Below are positions 57,351-64,000 of a stretch of 64,000 bases of DNA, piece by piece (position 1 is the first letter of the stretch; each line of letters starts with the position of its first letter). The notes under the pieces were generated by a model that saw only the letters and a list, made by a program, of their open reading frames with translations, was not told where the DNA came from and did no database searches. The translations under genes were made by a program, and so were the position numbers. The stretch is from contig JAUJOO010000001.1 of NCBI GenBank assembly GCA_030447585.1, forward strand, positions 154,213 to 218,212. The letters are read 5' to 3'. The stretch is from Nocardioidaceae bacterium. Its GTDB lineage: Bacteria > Actinomycetota > Actinomycetes > Propionibacteriales > Nocardioidaceae.

Positions 57351-58970
57351 ATGGAGGAGCAGACAGTGAACGATCTGAGTGGGGTCGAGGTCCGCGCGCC
57401 CGGGAACGAGCCGCGCCAGGACGAGATCCTGACGCCGGAGGCGCTGGGATTCGTGGCCGAGCTGCAGCGGACCTTCGGTGGCCGACGCGACGAGCTGCTC
57501 GCGGCACGCGCCGAGCGGCGTCGGCGCATCAGCCAGACCGGCACCCTCGACTTCCTCGACGAGACGCGCGACGTCCGTGAGAGCGACTGGCAGGTGGCGC
57601 CGGCACCGGTGCCGCTGCAGGACCGCCGAGTCGAGATCACCGGCCCGACGGATGCAAAGATGGCGATCAACGCCCTCAACTCGGGTGCCCGGGTCTGGCT
57701 CGCCGACCTCGAGGACGCCAACACGCCGCACTGGCGCAACGTCATCGAGGGCCAGGTGTCGCTCTACGACGCCCACCGTCAAGCCCTGACCTTCACGTCT
57801 GATCAGGGGAAGGCGTACACGCTCAACGCGGGAGACCTAGCGGTCCCAGTCGTACGCCCTCGTGGTTGGCACCTTCCTGAGAAGCATGTCCTGGTCGACG
57901 GCTCTGCGATGGTCGGGGCGCTGTTCGACTTCGGTCTGCACTTCTTCCACAACGCGAACGAGCTTCTCGAGCGGGGACTCGGGCCCTACTACTACTTGCC
58001 CAAGCTGGAGAGCCACCTCGAGGCGCGGTTGTGGAACGACGTCTTCACCCATGCCCAGGACGTGCTCGGTGTGCCGTACGGCAGCGTGCGGGCCACGGTG
58101 CTGATCGAGACGATCACCGCAGCCTTCGAGATGGACGAGATCCTCTTCGAGCTGCAGGAGCATGCGTCTGGACTGAACGCGGGGCGCTGGGACTACTTGT
58201 TCAGCGTGATCAAGAACTTCCGTGACGCCGGCGGCTCGTTCGTGCTGCCGGACCGGTCCGCGGTGACCATGACGGCGCCGTTCATGCGCGCCTACAGCGA
58301 CCTGCTGGTCTCGACGTGCCACCGACGGGGCGCCTTCGCGATGGGTGGCATGGCGGCGTTCATCCCGAGCCGCCGCGACCCGGAAGTCAACGCTGCCGCG
58401 CTCGACAAGGTTCGGGCGGACAAAGAGCGTGAGGCGGCCGCCGGATACGACGGGTCGTGGGTGGCGCACCCCGACCTGGTGCCGATCTGCGCAGCGGCGT
58501 TCGATGCTGTGCTCGGCAGCAAGCACAACCAGCTTGACCAGAAGCGCGATGCCTCCATCGGCGCGGCGGAGCTGCTCGACGTCTCATCGACGTCTGGCCT
58601 GGTCACCGATGACGGGGTGAGAGGCAACGTGTCGGTGGCGTTGCGCTACCTCGTGTCGTGGCTCCTCGGGACCGGCGCCGCGGCGATCGACAACCTGATG
58701 GAGGACGCGGCCACCGCCGAGATCTCCCGCAGCCAGCTGTGGCAGTGGACGCACGCCGGTACCGCCACCGACGACGGGCAACCTGTTACGGCCGAGCGCG
58801 TGCGGACGGTTGTCGAGGAGGTGTACGCCGAGCTGAGTATCGCCTGGGCCGACCAACCAGACACGATCGAGGCCCTCGACAATGCACGCGCTCTCTTCGA
58901 ACGCGTCGCCCTCGACGACGACTTCGTGGAGTTCTTGACGTTGCCGGCCTATGAGGAGTACGTCGAGTGA
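57351..58970 (+). CDS. aceB: Malate synthase A
   Basis: [48 protein letters not shown]...[16 protein letters not shown]...[45 protein letters not shown]. Confidence 0.95.
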   Translation: MEEQTVNDLSGVEVRAPGNEPRQDEILTPEALGFVAELQRTFGGRRDELLAARAERRRRISQTGTLDFLDETRDVRESDWQVAPAPVPLQDRRVEITGPTDAKMAINALNSGARVWLADLEDANTPHWRNVIEGQVSLYDAHRQALTFTSDQGKAYTLNAGDLAVPVVRPRGWHLPEKHVLVDGSAMVGALFDFGLHFFHNANELLERGLGPYYYLPKLESHLEARLWNDVFTHAQDVLGVPYGSVRATVLIETITAAFEMDEILFELQEHASGLNAGRWDYLFSVIKNFRDAGGSFVLPDRSAVTMTAPFMRAYSDLLVSTCHRRGAFAMGGMAAFIPSRRDPEVNAAALDKVRADKEREAAAGYDGSWVAHPDLVPICAAAFDAVLGSKHNQLDQKRDASIGAAELLDVSSTSGLVTDDGVRGNVSVALRYLVSWLLGTGAAAIDNLMEDAATAEISRSQLWQWTHAGTATDDGQPVTAERVRTVVEEVYAELSIAWADQPDTIEALDNARALFERVALDDDFVEFLTLPAYEEYVE

Positions 58971-60286
58971 GCTCCTCGCGTCCTGCTCGAGACCCCCAGC
59001 CGCGGCTCAGCGACGAGGACCTCGGAGCACTCGACGCGATCGTCGGACCCGCCGACGACCGGATAGCCGGCCTCTACCCGGGCGATGACGGGTCGAGACA
59101 GCCGGTGCACACCGTGTATGTGCCGGCCGACCGGGTCACGGCTGACCTGACGCAGCGGTGGGGCGCCGAGGCGCGCCGAGCACTCGACGAGCATGCGCCC
59201 ACACCACAGGCATTCGGCGAGGTGCTGGGCCTGAGTCAGGATGAGTTGTCCACGCTTGACTGCGACGGTGTCTGGTCGGCGATCCTGCGCAAGCTGGAGA
59301 CCGAGCCGGTCGAGGACCTGCGCATCGACCTCGAGGACGGCTACGGCACCCGCGACGACGCCACCGAGGACCGCGATGCCGTCGCAGCGGCCCGGGCAAT
59401 GACCGAGGCACGTGCCCTGGGGACGGCGCCGCCGTACTGCGGCATCCGGTTCAAGTCGTTCGAGGCCGCTACCCGCCGACGCGGGCTGCGCACCCTCGAC
59501 CTCGTCCTCGGCACACTCCTCGAGGCGGGCGACCTGCCCGAGGGCTGGGTCGTCACGCTCCCGAAGGTCACGTCGATCGAGCAGGTGCACGCGATGGCAG
59601 AGGCATGTCGGCGGCTCGAAACGGCATACGGGCTGCCGGAGCGGCGACTGCGCTTCGAGGTCCAGATCGAGACGGCGCAGTCGATCCTGGCGTATGACGG
59701 GACGGCGCTGGTGGCCCGGCTGGTCCATGAGAGCGACGGCCGCTGTGCCGGACTGCACTTCGGCACATACGACTACACCGCAGCGCTCGGAATCGGCCCC
59801 AACGACCAGGCGATGGACCACCCGGCCGCCGACCACGCGAAGCACGTGATGGCGCTGGCTGCGGCAGGCACCGGCGTCCGTCTCTGCGACGGGTCGAGCA
59901 ACGTGCTGCCGGTCGGTGAGCAGCGGGGTGTCCACCAGGCGTGGGCTCTGCACGCCCGCTTGGTGCGCCGGTCGCTGGAGCGCGGCATCTACCAGGGCTG
60001 GGACCTGCACCCCGCCCAGCTGCCGACCCGGTTCGCCGCAACCTACTTGTTCTTCCGCGGGGGTCTCCACCGGGCAAGTAGGAGGTTGGCGGCATTTCTG
60101 GCGGCGGGTGCGGCTGATGCCGCTGGTGCTCCTGGTGTGCTCGACGAGCCGGCGACGGCGCAGGCGCTCGCCCAGTTCCTGCGTAGAGGGATCCACTGTG
60201 GTGCGCTGAGCGTCGATGAGACGGGGCAGCTGACCGGCGTGGATATCGCAGTTCTGGACCGGCTCGCCTCGCGGCGGACGGGCTGA
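58967..60286 (+). CDS. DUF6986-like / HpcH-HpaI-type aldolase
   Basis: [36 protein letters not shown]...[25 protein letters not shown]...[14 protein letters not shown]...[19 protein letters not shown]-type overlap with aceB. Confidence 0.82.
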   Translation: MSSSRPARDPQPRLSDEDLGALDAIVGPADDRIAGLYPGDDGSRQPVHTVYVPADRVTADLTQRWGAEARRALDEHAPTPQAFGEVLGLSQDELSTLDCDGVWSAILRKLETEPVEDLRIDLEDGYGTRDDATEDRDAVAAARAMTEARALGTAPPYCGIRFKSFEAATRRRGLRTLDLVLGTLLEAGDLPEGWVVTLPKVTSIEQVHAMAEACRRLETAYGLPERRLRFEVQIETAQSILAYDGTALVARLVHESDGRCAGLHFGTYDYTAALGIGPNDQAMDHPAADHAKHVMALAAAGTGVRLCDGSSNVLPVGEQRGVHQAWALHARLVRRSLERGIYQGWDLHPAQLPTRFAATYLFFRGGLHRASRRLAAFLAAGAADAAGAPGVLDEPATAQALAQFLRRGIHCGALSVDETGQLTGVDIAVLDRLASRRTG

Positions 60287-60303
60287 GCGCGTCGGATGAC
60301 GGA

Positions 60304-60350
60304 TGCTGCGCGAGCAGCACTGGAGCTCTCTGCGGAGGCTGTGGGCCTCC
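60304..60350. other. Two adjacent hairpins between aldolase and allantoinase genes
   Basis: TGCTGC-gcga-GCAGCA (60304-60319) and GGAGGC-tgtgg-GCCTCC (60334-60350). Confidence 0.55.
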
Positions 60351-60441
60351 TTGCCGAAAGCAGATCTGACAGCTCTTGTCTGCGATAGCCCAAGCGGAGT
60401 CAGCATGGCCACGGTTCCGGTGACGGGCTACCGTGCGCTGT

Positions 60442-61869
60442 ATGACGGCGGACGCGGACGTGCTGTTCCTCGGCCGGGCCGTCATCGAGGGGGAGGTCGT
60501 GCCCGCCGGCGTCGCGGTGCGCGACGGCCTTGTCGCGTGGGTCTTGACCGACCCCGAAGGCGAACGGTTCGAGAGGCAGCCGGCGCAGCCCGATGGGCCG
60601 CCTGGACCGGCCGCCTTCTCCAGGGACGGGCGGCAAACCCACCTCGTCGAGCTGGCCGAGGACGAGGTACTGATGCCCGGCCTGGTCGACACCCATGTCC
60701 ACGTCAACGAGCCGGGACGCACCGACTGGGAGGGGTTCTCGTCGGCGACGAGAGCTGCTGCCGCCGGCGGTGTGACCACGATCGTCGACATGCCGCTCAA
60801 CTCCATCCCGCCGACCGTGACGACCGAGGCCCTCGCCGCGAAGGAGCGCGCGGCCAAGGGGCAGCTCTTCGTCGACGTCGGCTTCTGGGGAGGCGCGGTG
60901 CCGTCAAGCGTCGGTCAGCTGAGACCGCTCCACGACGCAGGGGTCTTCGGCTTCAAGTGCTTCCTGGTGCCGAGCGGGGTAGCGGAGTTCCCTCCACTCG
61001 ACTCTGCCGGCCTCGGTGCGGCGATGAAGGAGATCGCGGCGTTCGACGGCCTGCTCCTGGTCCATGCCGAAGACGCCGCCACCATCTCCGGCGCACCTGC
61101 ACCTCACGGGACTGGTTACCTCGACTTCCTCAGCTCCCGCCCGGCCGAGGCGGAGGACCGCGCCATCGCGGAGGTGCTCGAGCACGCCGCCACTCATGAC
61201 ACCCGAGTCCACGTCCTCCACCTCTCGAACGCCGATTCGCTCCCGCGGCTGGCCGAAGCCCGCGCTGACGGCGTACGTGTCACCGTTGAGACATGCCCCC
61301 ACTACCTGACGTTGGAGGCTGAGGACGTCGGTGTCGGTCAGACCCAGTACAAGTGCTGCCCACCGATCCGGGAGAGCGAGAACCGTGAGCTGCTGTGGGA
61401 GGGGCTCGCTGACGGTGTCATCGACATCGTGGTGTCCGACCACTCCCCTTCGACGCCGGAGCTGAAACGTCTGGACAGCGGTGACTTCGCCGCTGCGTGG
61501 GGCGGGATCTCGTCCCTCCAGCTCGGCCTCCCGCTGGTCTGGAGCGAGGCGAGCCGTCGCGGCTTTGGTCTCCCTGCGGTGGGCGACTGGATGGCAGAGG
61601 GGCCGGCGCGCATCGCTGGGGTTCTGGCCAAGGGGCAGATCTCGGTAGGATCCGCCGCCGACCTGGTCGTCTTCGCTCCCGATGCGAGGTTCACCGTCGA
61701 CGCGGCACGGCTCCACCACAAACATCCGGTCACCCCGTACGCCGGTCGTGAGCTTGCCGGCGTCGTACGGCAGACCTGGCTCCGTGGTCGGCAGGTGGCC
61801 GAGCGTGACACCGTGGTCGGCATGCCGACCGGTCGAATGCTGACCCGAGAAGGACCAATGGATGCCTGA
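60442..61869 (+). CDS. allB: Allantoinase
   Basis: [49 protein letters not shown]...[11 protein letters not shown]...[15 protein letters not shown]...[13 protein letters not shown]. Confidence 0.95.
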   Translation: MTADADVLFLGRAVIEGEVVPAGVAVRDGLVAWVLTDPEGERFERQPAQPDGPPGPAAFSRDGRQTHLVELAEDEVLMPGLVDTHVHVNEPGRTDWEGFSSATRAAAAGGVTTIVDMPLNSIPPTVTTEALAAKERAAKGQLFVDVGFWGGAVPSSVGQLRPLHDAGVFGFKCFLVPSGVAEFPPLDSAGLGAAMKEIAAFDGLLLVHAEDAATISGAPAPHGTGYLDFLSSRPAEAEDRAIAEVLEHAATHDTRVHVLHLSNADSLPRLAEARADGVRVTVETCPHYLTLEAEDVGVGQTQYKCCPPIRESENRELLWEGLADGVIDIVVSDHSPSTPELKRLDSGDFAAAWGGISSLQLGLPLVWSEASRRGFGLPAVGDWMAEGPARIAGVLAKGQISVGSAADLVVFAPDARFTVDAARLHHKHPVTPYAGRELAGVVRQTWLRGRQVAERDTVVGMPTGRMLTREGPMDA

Positions 61870-62881
61870 GTCTGTTTCGCCGGGCTTCGCCGGGCTGCCC
61901 GACCTCGCGTCACGCACCCTTGGAGGCAGCGTCGTCGCCGCCAACGACGAGCTGTTCGCGCAACGGGAGAACCTGATCAAGCCGGAGCCTCCGGTCTTCG
62001 CGGCTGCCGAGTTCGGCCACAAGGGGAAGGTGTACGACGGTTGGGAGACACGGCGGCGTCGCGAGCCGGGACATGACTGGGCCGTCGTCCGGCTGGGCGC
62101 CCCAGGGGTCGTGCGTGGTGTGGTGGTCGACACGTCCTGGTTCACCGGCAACTATCCACCGTTCATCTCGGTGGAGGGAGCCCGTGTCGAGGGGTATCCC
62201 GCCCCGGCCGATCTCGAGCACGCAGGGTGGCACTGCCTGGTGGAAAGGTCGCCGGCCCGCGGGGACAGCGTCAACACCTATGACGTGGGAAACGACCGGG
62301 TTTGGACGCACGTCAGGTTATCGATCTATCCCGACGGCGGGGTGGCGCGTCTGCGCGTGCATGGGACCGTGGTGCCAGATGCTCGGTTCCTGACCGGCAC
62401 CATCGACCTGGCGGCGCTGGAGAACGGCGGCGACCTGGTCGCCTGTTCGGATGCGTTCTACTCCTCTGCAAGGAACGTGATCATGCCCGGCCGGGCTCGG
62501 ATCATGGCCGACGGCTGGGAGAACGCGCGGCGCCGCGATGGCGGCAACGACTTCGCCACGTTCCGGCTCGCCGGTGAGGGCACGGTGGAGCACGTCGAGA
62601 TCGACACGTCGTACTTTGTGGGCAACGCGCCCGGATGGGTCAGGCTCAGCGGCTGCGCGACCGGTGACGACGTGCCCGGTGCGGAGACGGACTGGCGAGA
62701 GCTCGTAGGCAGAACACGGTCACAACCGGACACCCGCCATCGCTTCCTGGTCGATGACCCCGAACCCGTCACCCACATCCGGCTGGACGTCTACCCAGAC
62801 GGTGGGCTGGCGAGGCTTCGGGTCTGGGGACGTCTCACCGACGCGGCAAGGCAAAGGCTGGACCAGCGGTGGGCCGGCTGA
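61862..62881 (+). CDS. alc: Allantoicase
   Basis: [34 protein letters not shown]...[49 protein letters not shown]; second repeat domain [40 protein letters not shown]. Confidence 0.95.
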   Translation: MPESVSPGFAGLPDLASRTLGGSVVAANDELFAQRENLIKPEPPVFAAAEFGHKGKVYDGWETRRRREPGHDWAVVRLGAPGVVRGVVVDTSWFTGNYPPFISVEGARVEGYPAPADLEHAGWHCLVERSPARGDSVNTYDVGNDRVWTHVRLSIYPDGGVARLRVHGTVVPDARFLTGTIDLAALENGGDLVACSDAFYSSARNVIMPGRARIMADGWENARRRDGGNDFATFRLAGEGTVEHVEIDTSYFVGNAPGWVRLSGCATGDDVPGAETDWRELVGRTRSQPDTRHRFLVDDPEPVTHIRLDVYPDGGLARLRVWGRLTDAARQRLDQRWAG

Positions 62882-62908
62882 CCGGCAGGTGACAGGTAAT
62901 GTCGGGTC

Positions 62909-63118
62909 ATGGCTGAACCGGCCCCCGCGCGCGGGATGCACACCTTCCCATCTACTGCGCGAACCCTGCTCACGGCAGGCGGCCCCTTACTTGCCGGGGC
63001 GGCGGAGACCGGTGGACGGGTCACCTTGATCCAATCCACCATCCCAGCGGGGGACGAGACGCCTCTACACCGCGACGCCGCGATGGATGAGTCGGGCCGG
63101 ACGGCGGCCAGATGCTGA
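62909..63118 (+). pseudogene. Truncated cupin-domain protein
   Basis: MAEPAPARGMHTFPSTARTLLTAGGPLLAGAAETGGRVTLIQSTIPAGDETPLHRDAAMDES then unrelated sequence and stop. Confidence 0.55.
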
Positions 63119-63128
63119 TCCTCGCCAC

Positions 63129-64000
63129 ATGTCGATCAGCTGCCCCGAACCACCGACTCCGGACCGGCCGGTGCCGGCCGACGCTGTCGGGGCTTGCCTG
63201 GTCGAGCTTCGCCAGGTCCTGACCCGGGCCGCGGACGCCCCGGTATGGTCGCTTGACGACCACCGCCTGCAGACCCGTCTAGGCCAGGCACTGGCGGGCA
63301 AGGCCAGCCTGGACGAGCTCATCGCCCGCCTGGTCGGCCAGGTCGACCAACGCGACCTTGGCCGCCGTCGCCGGGGCGTCGTCGACCAGGGCACACCTGG
63401 TCACCAGCTGGCGGATGTCGCCGGGTGCCGCGGCCGGGCTGGTGGCCCAGGCCCGGGCGATCACCGAGCGGATCCAGCTGACGCACAACGCCTGGGCGGT
63501 CAGGTATCGGCCGAGCAGGCGGTCGTGATCGGCGCCGCCATCGACAAACTGTCGCCCGAGGTGGAACCCGACGTCGACGACGCCCAGGCCGACCTGATCA
63601 GCCACGCCCAGACCCTCACCCACACCCAGCTACAGATCCTCGCCAACCACCTGGTCGAGGTCGTCGACCCCGACACCGCAGACGAGGCCTTGGCCGCCCA
63701 GTTGCAGGCCGACGAGGCCGGGCCCTGCAGCAGGCCACCTTCCGTGGCCGTAAAGGCTTCGACGGCATCGCCAGGTTCTCCGGCCGGCTGCCCAACCTGC
63801 ACTACGACATGCTCAGCACCGCCCTACAAGCCCTCGCCTCACCTAGGCGCAGCACCGGCACCGACACCGCCGGCACCGACCCGGCCGGTCCCGGCCTGCC
63901 GCCAGCCGGCCTGGCGCCGGCCGACGAGCCGGCGGTCGGCGCGACCGCCGAGACCGACCCGACCCAGCTGAGCTACGGCCAACGGATGGGCCGGGCACTG
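63129..64000 (+). pseudogene. DUF222 / 13E12-repeat family (HNH-associated) protein, frameshifted, runs off right edge
   Basis: ACLVELRQVLTRAADAPVWSLDDHRLQTRLGQALAGKASLDELIARLVGQVDQ / TLAAVAGASSTRAHLVTSWRMSPGAAAGLVAQARAITERIQLTHNAW / GQVSAEQAVVIGAAIDKLSPEVEPDVDDAQADLISHAQTL / RALQQATFRGRKGFDGIARFSGRLPNLHYDMLSTALQAL: four segments in different frames. Confidence 0.75.

Noticed and set aside
58949-60412. 487-aa minus-strand ORF opposite the DUF6986 aldolase
   Set aside because: Same shadow-ORF signature; the plus strand encodes a clear conserved protein.
1-64000. tRNA, rRNA, prophage, restriction-modification, toxin-antitoxin or anti-phage defence loci
   Set aside because: None could be supported from the translated ORFs or by reading the intergenic sequence; short unassigned ORFs alone are not evidence.

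Overview
GC-rich actinobacterial chromosomal window; gene content and order suggest Nocardioidaceae or a relative (inference, no search run). Recognisable blocks: (1) PrmC-like methyltransferase / MarR / VOC / AlkB, followed by heavily frameshifted remnants of a protein-L-isoaspartate methyltransferase and a threonine-synthase-like gene. (2) ino1 - PadR - DUF5318 - PBP1A with a simple-sequence tail - membrane glycosyltransferase. (3) Alanine-racemase-like gene with a 128-bp tandemly duplicated 3' end, FemX, a TIM-barrel endonuclease and an ABC-FtsX exporter. (4) cspA, then rpsF-ssb-rpsR-rplI with an RBS-sequestering leader hairpin like the S6:S18 motif, MATE, and dnaB with DnaA-like boxes upstream. 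(5) A cell-surface locus: His-rich NicO-like transporter, TPR, LysM-class F sortase fusion, DUF4331 protein, second class F sortase, CHRD protein and cupredoxin. (6) A two-component system with a molybdopterin oxidoreductase / methyltransferase / DUF2064 / GT2 cluster. (7) Epimerase and MTA phosphorylase, then a second direct copy of the CHRD+cupredoxin module. (8) A 10-methyl fatty acid (tmsB/tmsA-like) pair. (9) A near-complete purine/urate/allantoin catabolism cluster ending in a truncated cupin and a DUF222/13E12 element at the right edge. Leading findings: the surface/sortase locus, the 1.5-kb duplicated module, a LexA (SOS) box directly upstream of alkB, the rpsF leader, nested inverted repeats at 24.4 kb, and many single-base frameshifts at G/C homopolymers. 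Those frameshifts mean the sequence needs read-level verification before any pseudogene claim. All product names come from reading the translations, not from database searches.
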